Below are positions 35,627 through 46,067 of a stretch of DNA of 64,000 nt, in pieces. Each line of letters opens with the position of its first letter. Position 1 is the stretch's first letter. A program made the position numbers and the translations under genes. This DNA is from Salinispirillum sp. LH 10-3-1 (lineage in GTDB: Bacteria; Pseudomonadota; Gammaproteobacteria; Pseudomonadales; Natronospirillaceae): NCBI RefSeq assembly GCF_030643825.1, contig NZ_CP101717.1, forward strand, positions 186,001 to 250,000. The letters are read 5' to 3'. The notes beneath the pieces were generated by a model. That model saw only the letters and a list, made by a program, of their open reading frames with translations. It made no database searches and was not told where the DNA came from.

Positions 35627-37750
35627 GTGCCGACCATTGATGCGCTGGCCAGTCGCCTGCAAAGTTATCTCAGCCCGGAGAAAATCAATCGGGTACGTCG
35701 GGCATACTATTTTGCCGAGCAGGCCCATTATGGCCAAAAAAGAGCCAGTGATGAGCCTTACATCATTCACCCCCTGGCCGTTGCTAATGTATTAGCCAAG
35801 ATGCACATGGACCATCAGAGCCTGATGGCCGCCATGCTGCACGATGTTCTTGAAGACACACCAATGACCCGCGAGGCGATGGCCAGACAGTTCGGCGACG
35901 GTGTGGCTGATTTAGTGGACGGTGTGAGCAAGCTGACGCACCTCGAATTCGAAGACAAGCGCCATGAAATGGCCGAGAACTTCCAGAAAATGGCCATGGC
36001 CATGGCAAAAGACCTGCGAGTTATTTTGGTCAAGCTGGCCGACCGTTTGCACAACATGCGCACCCTGGCGCCGCTGCGGCCCGACAAAAAACGCCGCATT
36101 GCGCAGGAAACCCTCGACATCTATGCCCCTATTGCCCAGCGTCTCGGCATCAACGACATTCGAGTGGAGCTTGAGAACCTGTCCTTTGCGGCTATCTACC
36201 CCATGCGGGCGCGCTGTATTTCGGCGGCGATCACCAAGGCACGCGGCAATCGCCGTGAAGTGGTCGAGCAAATTCAAGGGATGCTGCGCAAGCGGCTAGA
36301 AGAGTTCTCGCTGGCGGATTCTCAGGTCTATGGGCGCGAAAAGCACCTATACAGCATCTACCAAAAGATGAAGGAGCAGCATAAACCGTTCAAAGAAATC
36401 ATGGACGTTTATGCCATCCGCATCGTCACCGATTCGGTGGAAGACTGTTACAAAGCACTGGGTGCCGTACACAGTCTGTTTAACCCTGTTTTTAAGCGCT
36501 TCAAAGACTACATCGCCGTCCCCAAGGTGAACGGTTACCAGAGCCTGCATACTACAGTGATCGGCTTCAACGGTATTCACATTGAAGTGCAGATTCGCAC
36601 CCACGACATGGATGCCATGGCGAACCACGGCATTGCTGCGCACTGGCTGTACAAAGAGAACGATTCGGAAAACCCCACCCCGACACAAGCGCGGGCGCGC
36701 CGCTGGATCAATGGCCTCTTGGAGATCCAGCAGCAGGCCAACAGCAGCATCGAGTTCATCGAGCACGTCAAGATCGACTTGTTTCCCGACGAAATCTACG
36801 TGTTTACGCCCAAAGGTCGCATTATGGAATTGCCTAAAGGGGCCACGCCGGTGGACTTCGCCTACGCCGTACACACCGATGTCGGTAACAGCTGTGTTGG
36901 CTGCTTGGTGAATCGTAAATACTGGCCGCTGAGCCAACCGCTGGAAAGCGGCGACTCGGTGAAGATCATTACCGCCAAGACCGCGCATCCCAATACGGCG
37001 TGGCTGAACTTCGTCGTGACGGGCAAGGCCAAGAGCGCGATACGCCACTACTTGAAGACCATGCACGAAGCGGAGTCGGAAGACATTGGCAAGAAGCTGT
37101 TGATCAAGGCAATGGGGCAATTTGAGCTGGAATTCGCCGACATCACGGACGCGCAGTGGCGCGCGCTGTTAGACGATTTGGAGGTGCCCACCCTGGAACA
37201 TTTGTTCAGCGACGTGGGCATGGGTACGCGCTTAAGTTTTGTGGTTGCCCGCCGCCTTGCGCAGCAGGTCAGCAACAACGAAAGCATTGCCGCAAGCCGA
37301 CGGGCGTCAGCAGTGACCTTGCGTGGTACTGAAAAACTGATTCTGAACTACGCCAAGTGCTGTGCACCGATACCGGGCGACCCCATCGTCGGCGTAATCA
37401 GCAAAGGCAAAGGCTTGGTGATTCATCGTGAAACCTGCAAAAACATTGCTGACATTCGCGACGATCAACAGCGCTGCGTGCATCTGGAATGGGACGATGA
37501 GATGGGCGGTGATTTCCATGCCGAACTGCGCATCATTGTACACAGCCAGCGCGGTGTGTTGGCAAACGTGGCCTCGGCGATTGCTAATGCCAATTCCAAC
37601 ATCGATACTGTGAACATGGAAGAGAAGGACGCCTCGGTGAGTCAGATTCTGGTCAGTGTCAGCGTGAACAACCGCGTGCATTTAGCGAACGTGATGCGCC
37701 GTGTGCGCCGTTTGGCGGAAGTGGTGCGGGTGTATCGGGTATTGCGGTAA
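35627..37750 (+). CDS. spoT: Bifunctional (p)ppGpp synthetase/hydrolase SpoT
   Basis: 707 residues from GTG 35627 (GCGGAAG upstream; an in-frame stop just before excludes a longer start). The HD hydrolase domain has His48 (IIHPLAV) and His72-Asp73 (LHDVLEDT) intact. The synthetase domain has RFKDYIAVPKVNGYQSLHT. TGS (EIYVFTPKGRIMELPKGATP), a conserved cysteine region (YAKCCAPIPGDP) and a C-terminal ACT domain follow. It makes and degrades the starvation alarmone. It ends the gmk-rpoZ-spoT group and converges with a PII gene. Confidence 0.97.
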   Translation: MPTIDALASRLQSYLSPEKINRVRRAYYFAEQAHYGQKRASDEPYIIHPLAVANVLAKMHMDHQSLMAAMLHDVLEDTPMTREAMARQFGDGVADLVDGVSKLTHLEFEDKRHEMAENFQKMAMAMAKDLRVILVKLADRLHNMRTLAPLRPDKKRRIAQETLDIYAPIAQRLGINDIRVELENLSFAAIYPMRARCISAAITKARGNRREVVEQIQGMLRKRLEEFSLADSQVYGREKHLYSIYQKMKEQHKPFKEIMDVYAIRIVTDSVEDCYKALGAVHSLFNPVFKRFKDYIAVPKVNGYQSLHTTVIGFNGIHIEVQIRTHDMDAMANHGIAAHWLYKENDSENPTPTQARARRWINGLLEIQQQANSSIEFIEHVKIDLFPDEIYVFTPKGRIMELPKGATPVDFAYAVHTDVGNSCVGCLVNRKYWPLSQPLESGDSVKIITAKTAHPNTAWLNFVVTGKAKSAIRHYLKTMHEAESEDIGKKLLIKAMGQFELEFADITDAQWRALLDDLEVPTLEHLFSDVGMGTRLSFVVARRLAQQVSNNESIAASRRASAVTLRGTEKLILNYAKCCAPIPGDPIVGVISKGKGLVIHRETCKNIADIRDDQQRCVHLEWDDEMGGDFHAELRIIVHSQRGVLANVASAIANANSNIDTVNMEEKDASVSQILVSVSVNNRVHLANVMRRVRRLAEVVRVYRVLR

Positions 37751-37761
37751 AGCGCAGTAGA

Positions 37762-37793
37762 ATGTGGGCCCCGTCATTGTGTCAGGGCCCCAT
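37762..37793. terminator. Imperfect hairpin between convergent spoT and PII genes
   Basis: ATGTGGGCCCC and GGGCCCCAT pair with one or two bulges around a loop of about 12 nt. It lies in the 54-bp convergent gap and could act in both directions; T-runs are poor. Confidence 0.4.
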
Positions 37794-37804
37794 GCTGTCA
37801 GGTG

Positions 37805-38146
<342 letters not shown>

Positions 38147-38195
38147 TTACTCCTGCCCAAGGCAAATAATACAAACTATGCTAATAACATAGCAC

Positions 38196-38564
38196 TCAGT
38201 GTTCGTTTAGCCAACGTTCAAGCGTGCTGGCAAGCTGTGTGGTGTTGATAGGGCGCGACAACCAGGCATCGATGCCTGCGTTTACACCCGCCGCAATGTC
38301 TAAGTCAGCTTCTTGTGCGGCAAGGCCAATAATCGCTGGATCATAGCGATAGCGCTCGCGCACCAGGCGAGCCGTATCAAAACCCTTTTGTGCATCGTGG
38401 TTTAAACTGATCACGATGGCATGAGGACGATCGCCAGCCCCCAATAGGGCTAGGGCGTTTTCTCCGGATGCCGCGCGATGCGTGCGATAACCCAACATGT
38501 CGAGGTGCTCAGCCAGAAATTCAGCGCTGAGTTCATCGTCATCTACAATCATAACTCCGAGCAA
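38196..38564 (-). CDS. Stand-alone receiver-domain protein lacking the phospho-acceptor Asp
   Basis: 122 residues forming a single response-regulator receiver domain, with no output domain. The acidic pair is present (IVDDDELS). The strand normally ending in the phosphorylated Asp reads AIVISLNHDAQKG, with Ser in that place. The conserved Lys loop reads LSRPIN, with Arg for Lys, and the Thr/Ser switch is in GLAAQE. This predicts a phosphorylation-independent pseudo-receiver. TTG 38564 with GGAGGG 6 bp upstream is preferred over ATG 38552. It is upstream of an orphan PII gene, likely co-transcribed. Confidence 0.8.
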   Translation of the reverse strand: MLGVMIVDDDELSAEFLAEHLDMLGYRTHRAASGENALALLGAGDRPHAIVISLNHDAQKGFDTARLVRERYRYDPAIIGLAAQEADLDIAAGVNAGIDAWLSRPINTTQLASTLERWLNEH

Positions 38565-38658
38565 GTTTTACCCTCCTGTGGTACGCACTAGCAATGCGAC
38601 ATTGGTGGGAGTTTAACAGCTTGGTGGGGCAAAAGGGGAGGGGTGCTGAAAGTGATAC

Positions 38659-38686
38659 AAAAAAGGCACCCGAAGGTGCCTTTTTT
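38659..38686. terminator. Bidirectional terminator after amtB
   Basis: An A-run, GGCACC-cgaa-GGTGCC, and a T-run. It ends the minus-strand glnK-amtB transcript and isolates it from the receiver gene downstream. Confidence 0.9.
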
Positions 38687-38702
38687 AGAGCAAGTAGTAA
38701 GC

Positions 38703-39956
38703 TTACTTGTTGGTGAACTCAGGGTACGCATGCAGACCGCATTCCGCGATGTCCACACCCTCGTACTCTTCTTCTTCGGTTACCCGAATACCCATGACCA
38801 GCTTCAGTACGTACCAAACGATCAGTGAGGTTACGAATACCCAGCCGAAGATAGCCCCTAATCCTGTCAGCTGGGCAACGATGTTGGCGTCGCCAGACAA
38901 TGTCACCGCCAGCACACCCCAGATACCGGCGATACCGTGTACTGAGATTGCACCGACTGGATCGTCGATTTTCAGCTTGTCCAACGCCAGGATAGAGAAG
39001 ACCACAATTACGCCACCGACACCACCGATCAGCGTGGCGACGAGAGCAGACGGCCAATCTGGACCAGCCGTGATAGACACCAAGCCAGCCAATGCGCCGT
39101 TCAACAGCATGGTCAGGTCGGCTTTCTTAAACAGCAGCTTGGAAACGATCAATGCTGCAATGGCACCACCGGAAGCGGCCATATTGGTGTTCACGAACAC
39201 GTTCGCCACTTCGTTGGCTACGTCGATACCACCCAGTTTCAGGGTAGAACCGCCGTTGAAGCCAAACCAGCCCATCCACAGGATGAAGGTACCCAACGTC
39301 GCCAAAGGCAGGTTTGCACCAGGAATGGCGTTAATTTCACCTTTAGGACCGTACTTGCCTTTACGAGCGCCCAGCACGATGACCCCAGCCAGAGCTGCAG
39401 CAGCACCTGCCATATGTACAATACCGGAGCCCGCATAGTCCGAGTAACCTAATTCGTCTAAGAAGCCACCACCCCAGCTCCATGCACCCTGGATTGGGTA
39501 GATGAAACCGGTCATGACAACGGCAAAGGCCAAGAAAGCCCACAGTTTCATGCGCTCAGCAACGGCACCGGATACGATGGACATTGCCGTAGCAACGAAC
39601 ACGACCTGGAAGAAGAAATCTGAGGCGCCAGAATACACCGAGTCGCCATCAAAACCTTCTTCAGCAGAGGCGGCAAGCGCTGCTGCAACGTCCACACCCG
39701 CCGTCGTTTCAACGCCGCTCAGGAACAAGCCGCCGCCGTACATGAACTGGTAACCCACGACCATGTACATCACACTGGCTACAGCAAACAAAGAGAAGTT
39801 TTTGGTCAGAATTTCAGTCGTATTTTTTGACCGAACCAGACCGGCTTCGAGCATGGCAAAACCCGCTGCCATCCACATTACCAGCGCGCCACACACCAAG
39901 AAGTAGAAGGTGTCCATGGCGTACTGGAGTTCAAATATATAATTCATCATTTCCAT
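38703..39956 (-). CDS. amtB: Ammonium transporter AmtB
   Basis: 417-residue inner-membrane ammonium channel with 11 predicted TM helices. The twin-histidine pore residues are in GSGIVHMAG and AISVHGIAG, with the preceding Asp (YSDYAGSG) near the substrate site. The N-terminus starts directly with a TM region (YAMDTFYFLVCGALVMW, shown in part), without the cleaved signal of E. coli AmtB. The cytoplasmic tail ends YPEFTNK. GlnK blocks the channel under ammonium excess in E. coli. It is 19 bp after glnK, in one operon. Confidence 0.96.
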   Translation of the reverse strand: MEMMNYIFELQYAMDTFYFLVCGALVMWMAAGFAMLEAGLVRSKNTTEILTKNFSLFAVASVMYMVVGYQFMYGGGLFLSGVETTAGVDVAAALAASAEEGFDGDSVYSGASDFFFQVVFVATAMSIVSGAVAERMKLWAFLAFAVVMTGFIYPIQGAWSWGGGFLDELGYSDYAGSGIVHMAGAAAALAGVIVLGARKGKYGPKGEINAIPGANLPLATLGTFILWMGWFGFNGGSTLKLGGIDVANEVANVFVNTNMAASGGAIAALIVSKLLFKKADLTMLLNGALAGLVSITAGPDWPSALVATLIGGVGGVIVVFSILALDKLKIDDPVGAISVHGIAGIWGVLAVTLSGDANIVAQLTGLGAIFGWVFVTSLIVWYVLKLVMGIRVTEEEEYEGVDIAECGLHAYPEFTNK

Positions 39957-39975
39957 GGTTTAGTACTCCTGACCC

Positions 39976-40341
<366 letters not shown>

Positions 40342-40467
40342 TTACGAATTCTCATGGTTGAGGCTTCTAAATATGCTCTTGATGGTTAGGATGAGGTTGG
40401 CGCAACTGCTACAATTCATCTGTGCCAGTACCCGATCCCCGCAGAGGAGCATCTCTGACAGTGGTGT

Positions 40468-40483
40468 AGCACCCGCTGTGCCA
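40468..40483 (-). promoter_or_regulatory. Sigma-54 promoter of glnK-amtB
   Basis: On the minus strand the site reads TGGCACAGCGGGTGCT. It keeps TGGCAC at -24 and TGC at -12 with the correct 16-bp span, and departs from consensus at two positions. It lies about 155 bp before the glnK start. Confidence 0.8.
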
Positions 40484-40558
40484 ACTTTGTCAAAGTGCCG
40501 TAAACACTGGGCTGTAGGCCTATTGCGCAGGTTCAGGAAACAGAATGCCCAAACAGGG

Positions 40559-40575
40559 TGCGCTATATTGGTGCG
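40559..40575. promoter_or_regulatory. NtrC-like binding site 1
   Basis: TGCGCTATATTGGTGCG resembles the NtrC consensus TGCACC-N5-GGTGCA, with changes at three positions. It is about 90 bp upstream of the sigma-54 promoter, a usual enhancer distance. Confidence 0.6.
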
Positions 40576-40673
40576 CACTGGTCAAATAATGTGCATCTGT
40601 GGTGCTGGTGTCTGTGCTGCGTGGTTTCATGCCAAAGCTGTGTGATTATTTGGTGCGCGGCGGATGCATCAAG

Positions 40674-40690
40674 GGCACGCATTCGGTGCG
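40674..40690. promoter_or_regulatory. NtrC-like binding site 2
   Basis: GGCACGCATTCGGTGCG, a weaker dyad with the same spacing, about 115 bp beyond site 1. Confidence 0.4.
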
Positions 40691-40781
40691 TGATGCAGTA
40701 TAGCTACAGGACGGAAGAGTGCTGCGTTGTATACAGGGACGCTGGTCTGCTGCGTCAAGACACCCAATTGGAGTAAACACT

Positions 40782-41039
40782 ATGAAAGACAAAGACGATA
40801 TTAAAGCCCAGCTGATGGCTGGTTTGAGTCAAGCCTTGAATCAAGGTCGCGTGTTAAAAGACGGCATGGAAGAAAACATGCAGTCGTTGTTGCAGGCACA
40901 GTTGGCTAAGTTAGACGTAGTCACGCGCGAAGAGTTTGAAACCCAGCAAGTCATGCTGCGTAAGGCGCAAGCGCAGCTTCTGCAGTTGCAGGCGCAGGTA
41001 GAAGAGCTACAAGCCAAAAACAAGGATGAAAAGTCCTGA
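40782..41039 (+). CDS. ubiK: Ubiquinone biosynthesis accessory factor UbiK (YqiC/BMFP)
   Basis: 85 residues from ATG 40782, with GGAG upstream. The membrane-fusogenic coiled-coil protein has an amphipathic N-terminal helix and a long C-terminal coiled coil (VTREEFETQQVMLRKAQAQLLQLQAQ in part, about 48-75). In Salmonella UbiK works with UbiJ in aerobic ubiquinone synthesis. The family normally sits beside comM in pseudomonads; here a kinase and a binding-protein gene intervene. Confidence 0.88.
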   Translation: MKDKDDIKAQLMAGLSQALNQGRVLKDGMEENMQSLLQAQLAKLDVVTREEFETQQVMLRKAQAQLLQLQAQVEELQAKNKDEKS

Positions 41040-41046
41040 TCTTGGC

Positions 41047-43170
41047 TCAGTGCAGCTCTAGGTACTCGTTCAATGCACCCGCCAGTATTCGGGCGCGCAG
41101 CGGTTTGGTGAGGTAGCGATCCATACCGACATTCAGTGCCTTGTCGATTTGCTCACGCATGGCGTGCGCGCTCAAACCAATGATCCAAGGCTTATGGTCG
41201 TTAAGGTGGCGAATTTTCTGTGTGGCCTCATAGCCGTCCATGATGGGCATTTCACAGTCCATAAAGATCAGGTCGTAGGTTTGATCGGCAAGTGCGTTCA
41301 GAGCCTCCAGTCCGTTCTCGACGCAGTCAGGAAAGATTTGGTGGCGCGCCAACATGCCCTGCAGCACTTTTTGGTTGACGCGGTTGTCCTCAACCACCAG
41401 CACGCGTAGTTGTTGCAGTTGCTGATGTTGCCCGGCTGACACATGTGGTGCCTCGACTAAGTTTGGCTTCGGTGAGTCGGTGTGTGTAATCAGGTTACTT
41501 AACTCGTTCAAGCCAAAAGGTTTGTGTAGATACACTAAATGCTCTTGCAGAGCAGCCGGGAGGTTAATGGGTAGGTGTCGTGCTTGGCCGTTCAAAATGA
41601 CGCGCAGTTGTGGTTGCTGAGTGACAGCCCAACGCGCCAGTTCATGACCAGGCTCGCCCGGTAGGCGCTCTTCAATCACCAGCACATCGTAGCGTTGCTG
41701 TAGCGCGGCACGGGTATCAAAACTGTTGTGCGTGTGCGTCAGCTGCCAGCCGTAACTGTTTTCTAAGACCTGAGTAACCTGACTGAATCCGATGTAGCGC
41801 GAGGCTATCAATATTCTTAGGCGCTGGGTTTGTAAGGTAGGTTGTGGCTCGAATTGCAGACCCGGTAAGGTGAACCAAAACTCCGAGCCCTCACCCAGCG
41901 TGCTACGAAAGTAGACCTCTCCCTGCCACAGAGCGACCAAGCGACGCACAATAGCGAGGCCAAGACCGGTTCCGCCGTATCGTCGAGTGATAGACGCATC
42001 GGCTTGTGTGAAGGCTTCAAACAAACCCGCACGTTTGTCGGGCGCAATACCGATTCCAGTGTCCTTGATTCGGAAGCGGATCACGAGGCCTTGCTCAGTT
42101 GGGGTGTTGAGCACTGGCTCGACAAACACCATGACATGGCCTTGCGCTGTGAATTTGCAGGCATTGCCAAGCAGATTGATCAGTACTTGGCGCAAGCGTG
42201 TCGGGTCGGCCATTATGGTGCGGGGCAGGCGCGGATCGCGCCAGGCAGACAGGAAGAAAGATTTGTCTTGGGCGGTTCTGTTAAACAGCTTCAGGCACTG
42301 ATTTAGCAGGTGATCGAGATTCACTTCGGTGGGCTCAAGCGCCACGCGATCGGCTTCCAGTTTCGAGAAGTCGAGAATGTCATTTAATAATACCGTCAGC
42401 ATATCACCGCTTTCACGCAAGACTTTCAGGTAGTCGCGCTGATTGTCGTCCAGAGACGTATCTTCTAACATCTCTGCCATGCCAATAATGCCATTCATTG
42501 GCGTTCGAATTTCATGGCTCATGTTTGCCAGAAACTCAGTTTTGGTGCTGGCTGCCAGCTCTGAAACGCGCTTCGCTTCCTTAAGTGCTGCTTCGTAATG
42601 TTTGCGTTCGGTGATGTCGAAATGCAAGCCAGACAGGCGCACCGGCACGCCCTTCTGTATAACGGCGTATCCTGTACCAAAGATATTCCGTATTGTGCCG
42701 TCTGGACGCTGGATTCGAAACTCCATAGCAAACGAGCTGTTGTTATCGATAGCTCGTTGAATAGTGGCTTTGGCCGCAGGCAGGTCTTCGGGCAGCAACA
42801 GCGCCTCCCACTGCCGTGCGGGCATCCAGCGGCCGTCGGTACCTAGGCCGAAAAGACGCATTGTCTGGCGATCCCAATAGGTTCGGTTGTCACCAAAAAC
42901 GTGGTCAAAGGTGCCGGCGTGCGATGCCTTGATGGTCAGCAGTAATTTGCGCTCTTGTTCACGAAGTATCTCAATGGTTTTTTCCAGCGTACGGTTTTTA
43001 CGACTGAGTTGCTGCTGCAGCTGCTGCCGTTCGGCAGTGAATCGCTGCCGATCATTGCGCGCTTCGGATAGCTCCGACTTCAACGTGCGACAGCGCAGCG
43101 CCACGCCGATCAGGGCGATGATGCTCAATGCGGTCAATAAAGTGGAGCCTGCTAGGATATAAACGGTCAT
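41047..43170 (-). CDS. Hybrid sensor histidine kinase with PAS and two receiver domains
   Basis: 707 residues. One N-terminal TM (about 3-25) is followed by a coiled coil (about 30-75), PAS (about 80-190), HisKA with phospho-acceptor His near 217 ([15 protein letters not shown]), HATPase ([27 protein letters not shown]) and two receivers. The first receiver (about 445-565) is degenerate: its acidic pair is missing (LIASRY) and Glu replaces the acceptor Asp (VIEERLPG). The second (about 590-705) is intact ([25 protein letters not shown]). There is no Hpt domain, so the phosphate must go to another protein. It is divergent from a periplasmic binding protein gene, 96 bp apart. Confidence 0.9.
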   Translation of the reverse strand: MTVYILAGSTLLTALSIIALIGVALRCRTLKSELSEARNDRQRFTAERQQLQQQLSRKNRTLEKTIEILREQERKLLLTIKASHAGTFDHVFGDNRTYWDRQTMRLFGLGTDGRWMPARQWEALLLPEDLPAAKATIQRAIDNNSSFAMEFRIQRPDGTIRNIFGTGYAVIQKGVPVRLSGLHFDITERKHYEAALKEAKRVSELAASTKTEFLANMSHEIRTPMNGIIGMAEMLEDTSLDDNQRDYLKVLRESGDMLTVLLNDILDFSKLEADRVALEPTEVNLDHLLNQCLKLFNRTAQDKSFFLSAWRDPRLPRTIMADPTRLRQVLINLLGNACKFTAQGHVMVFVEPVLNTPTEQGLVIRFRIKDTGIGIAPDKRAGLFEAFTQADASITRRYGGTGLGLAIVRRLVALWQGEVYFRSTLGEGSEFWFTLPGLQFEPQPTLQTQRLRILIASRYIGFSQVTQVLENSYGWQLTHTHNSFDTRAALQQRYDVLVIEERLPGEPGHELARWAVTQQPQLRVILNGQARHLPINLPAALQEHLVYLHKPFGLNELSNLITHTDSPKPNLVEAPHVSAGQHQQLQQLRVLVVEDNRVNQKVLQGMLARHQIFPDCVENGLEALNALADQTYDLIFMDCEMPIMDGYEATQKIRHLNDHKPWIIGLSAHAMREQIDKALNVGMDRYLTKPLRARILAGALNEYLELH

Positions 43171-43266
43171 GCCTTACCTTGATTGGTCCTTAGTCACCCA
43201 TGTTCGCCGTGCTATCCAACTGCTATAATCGCGCGCTCAGTCTATCGGCAGAGCCAGTGTTTTATT

Positions 43267-44433
43267 ATGAGTCAGTCTACACAGTCTAACGCCATTCAGT
43301 CCGTTCGTACCCAAAATTTTAGCCGCACAGGTTGGTTTCCCATCATTCTGGTTACGCTATTGTTGAACTCGGCTTGGGCTGATAGTCCACGACCCATCGC
43401 AGTGGCACTATTAGAAGACGATACACCGGTTTTTCGTGATTATACCGAAGAACAACACCTAGGCTTCCTACTCGGTTTAGAATACCTCACCGAGGGTTCA
43501 ATGGAATGGCAGGGGCGCCCTGTTTCTGCTCACCCCGTACCAGCAGGCGGCTGGTTTCGTGATGAAAACTATTTGCCGGATGCGCATGAACTGCCGGATT
43601 TCTCCATTTGGATCGCCCCTGTGCAAGCGCGCTATGCACACCGGGCTATGCAATATGGGCAAGCCTATCAGCGCCTTACCTTAGTACCGGCCAGCCCAGC
43701 CAACCAATTACCGGTGGCGCAGTATGATTTGGCCTTTCGTACTTTTTATCGTTGGCAGGACGTCGAGGCTGGATTGTATGAATGGGCCAGCGAACAAGAA
43801 GACCTGATTTGGGTCAGTGCGGTTGATTCCAGCGTGCGGCCAGACTTCTTTCGAGTGGCCAATATTGATGTGTCCCCGCGCTCGTCAGGGGCCTCAGTCA
43901 TTGCTGAAGTAGATGACTTGGCGCGCTTGATGAAAAACCCTGCTTTAGGCAGTACCTGGCCTGTGCTGTTGGACTGGCTGCCGATGCTGAGTGATGATGT
44001 GGGTTTGGCCAGTCAGAATATGTATTTCTGGTTGCCGGATCTCGCCTCCCTCGTGCCACTGCGTGAATTCAGTGGACTGCAAGGTCTTACCTATTACTAT
44101 TACGATCTTCCAAATAACGACGCCAATACCTGGCTGGTACGTACCATGCTGGAGCGGCATGATCGCCTACCCAGCCATTACGTGGTGGCGGGAATGACGG
44201 CCGCCATGGCTCTGTTAACCGCCGTGGCGGAAGCGGATACCGTTGATGCCGAACAGCTCGCGGCTCATTTGCCCGATATGGCGTGGGATTCGCCGCGCGG
44301 GGTTTTGAGTTTTACCGCCGCCGGTGAAACACGCCAGCCGTTGTACCGTACTGAACTGCGCTTACAGCGTCAATTGGAATGGGCGCGCCCAGTGGAGTTG
44401 GACGGGCAGGGACCGTATTGGACGCAACCCTGA
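43267..44433 (+). CDS. Periplasmic binding protein-like protein (type 1 fold), possible sensor partner
   Basis: 388 residues from ATG 43267, with an N-terminal hydrophobic signal (WFPIILVTLLLNSAWA). The mature part looks like a divergent Leu/Ile/Val-type (type 1) binding protein. It has a strand-rich N-lobe (PIAVALLEDD), a middle ASVIAEVDDLARL, and a C-terminal segment DSPRGVLSFTAAGETRQPLYRTELRL (in part), which matches the family pattern. No permease or ATPase genes are adjacent. The kinase gene is divergent, so it may feed a ligand signal to that kinase or another receptor; this is inference. Confidence 0.6.
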   Translation: MSQSTQSNAIQSVRTQNFSRTGWFPIILVTLLLNSAWADSPRPIAVALLEDDTPVFRDYTEEQHLGFLLGLEYLTEGSMEWQGRPVSAHPVPAGGWFRDENYLPDAHELPDFSIWIAPVQARYAHRAMQYGQAYQRLTLVPASPANQLPVAQYDLAFRTFYRWQDVEAGLYEWASEQEDLIWVSAVDSSVRPDFFRVANIDVSPRSSGASVIAEVDDLARLMKNPALGSTWPVLLDWLPMLSDDVGLASQNMYFWLPDLASLVPLREFSGLQGLTYYYYDLPNNDANTWLVRTMLERHDRLPSHYVVAGMTAAMALLTAVAEADTVDAEQLAAHLPDMAWDSPRGVLSFTAAGETRQPLYRTELRLQRQLEWARPVELDGQGPYWTQP

Positions 44434-44554
44434 CAAAGGTGGTCAACCTAAACCTAGGGTGTATTGTCATTTCGAGCCGTGCGGATTAGTCTGAGCGCCA
44501 ACATAAATAGGTGGGGAAATGCCTATTTGCTCAGCAGAAAAGGATCTGTGCCTT

Positions 44555-46054
44555 ATGGCTCTTGCAACCCTATATACTCGCGCTGTCATTGGCGTTGAGG
44601 CACCACTGATTACCGTTGAAGTGCATCTTTCTGGCGGACTTCCACACATGGCCATCGTTGGCATGGCTGAAACGGCCGTCAAAGAAAGTAAGGACCGGGT
44701 GCGCTCGGCCTTACTCAATGCGCAATTCGATTTCCCAGCCAGCCGTATCACCATCAACTTGGCTCCGGCCGATCTGCCCAAGGGGGGCGGTCGTTACGAT
44801 CTCGCCATTGCCTTGGGCATCTTGGTGGCCAGTGGACAAATCCCCGCTGCGGCCTTGCGTGACACCGAAGTGATGGGCGAGTTGTCGCTCTCGGGCAAGC
44901 TACGACCCGTTCAAGGTGTGTTGCCTGCCGCCATGGCAGCACAGAAGGCTGGACGGACCTTGCTGTTGCCGGCAGGAAATGCCCCGGAAATAGGCTTGCT
45001 GGCCAACTGTCATGCGTTCGCTGCGGATCATCTATTGGAACTGTGCGGGCATTTGAAAGGGCAGGCACCGCTATCACCTGTGGCCACCCAACATCCGCAG
45101 ACGGTACTGAATGTTGCCGATATGACCGACATCAAAGGGCAGCCACAAGCGAGGAAAGCGCTGGAAGTCGCTGCCGCTGGTGGTCACAACCTGCTGTTCT
45201 TTGGCCCGCCGGGTACCGGCAAAACACTGCTGGCCAGTCGGCTGCCGGGAATACTGCCAGAGCTGTCACCTGAGGAAGCACTGGACGTTGCTGCTATTCG
45301 TTCGATAATTGGTCAGCCCATTCTTTGGGGGCAGCGGCCTTTTCGGGCGCCGCATCACACGTGTTCGGGCGCTGCCTTGGTAGGCGGCGGTTCGGTACCC
45401 CGTCCAGGTGAGATCACTTTGGCGCACAACGGCGTGTTGTTTCTTGACGAGCTGACAGAGTTCAGTCGCGCTACCTTGGATGTGTTGCGTGAGCCATTGG
45501 AGTCGGGTGAAATCGTTATCTCGCGTGCCGCGCGCAAAACCACCTTCCCTGCTCGTTTTCAGCTGGTGGCAGCGATGAACCCGACACCCGGTGGATTCAA
45601 TGCCAGTGATAGTCGCTCGCGGGCTTATACACCGGAGCAGTTACAGCGGTATTTAAGTCGGTTGAGTGGGCCGTTCTTGGATCGCATCGACCTCTATGTA
45701 GAGGTGCCTACCGTCCCAGCAGAGGTGCTGCAAGGTCGGGCGCAAGGCGAGTCCTCGGCTGAGGTGCGAGCACGTGTGCAAGTCGCTTGGGAGCGCCAGC
45801 AAGCGCGGCAAGGCAAGCAGAACCGCGATCTAACATCGACAGAACTCCACGAACTCGGCATGTTACCTCAGAAAGAGCGGCAGATGATCGTTGACCTTGC
45901 AGAACGCTTCCGGCTCAGTGCGCGGGCACAGCATCGCATCGAGAAAGTAGCTCTGACTTTGGCGGACTTGGCGGGTGCGGATGAAGTCGCCAAGACGCAC
46001 CTGATCGAGGCACTGAATATGCGCCAACTGGATCGGCTGGGTGTGATGCAGTAA
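44555..46054 (+). CDS. comM: YifB/ComM family Mg-chelatase-like AAA ATPase
   Basis: 499 residues from ATG 44555, with AGGA upstream. The N-terminal ChlI-like domain starts LYTRAVIGVEAP with HLSGGLPHMAIVGM. The AAA+ core has the P-loop FFGPPGTGKTLL, Walker B GVLFLDELTEF and arginine-finger region AARKTTFPARFQLVAAMNP (in part). ComM is a hexameric helicase promoting branch migration in natural transformation in Vibrio and Acinetobacter. In species without transformation its role is uncertain. It converges with the GGDEF-EAL gene, 13 bp apart. Confidence 0.93.
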   Translation: MALATLYTRAVIGVEAPLITVEVHLSGGLPHMAIVGMAETAVKESKDRVRSALLNAQFDFPASRITINLAPADLPKGGGRYDLAIALGILVASGQIPAAALRDTEVMGELSLSGKLRPVQGVLPAAMAAQKAGRTLLLPAGNAPEIGLLANCHAFAADHLLELCGHLKGQAPLSPVATQHPQTVLNVADMTDIKGQPQARKALEVAAAGGHNLLFFGPPGTGKTLLASRLPGILPELSPEEALDVAAIRSIIGQPILWGQRPFRAPHHTCSGAALVGGGSVPRPGEITLAHNGVLFLDELTEFSRATLDVLREPLESGEIVISRAARKTTFPARFQLVAAMNPTPGGFNASDSRSRAYTPEQLQRYLSRLSGPFLDRIDLYVEVPTVPAEVLQGRAQGESSAEVRARVQVAWERQQARQGKQNRDLTSTELHELGMLPQKERQMIVDLAERFRLSARAQHRIEKVALTLADLAGADEVAKTHLIEALNMRQLDRLGVMQ

Positions 46055-46067
46055 GTTTCGGCAGTGC

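Noticed and set aside
36347-37120. 257-codon frame antisense to spoT
   Set aside because: Same reason: it lies inside a certain gene and its reading is not protein-like.
41380-41850. First receiver domain of the hybrid kinase as an active receiver
   Set aside because: The acceptor Asp is Glu and the acidic pair is absent, so I describe it as degenerate.
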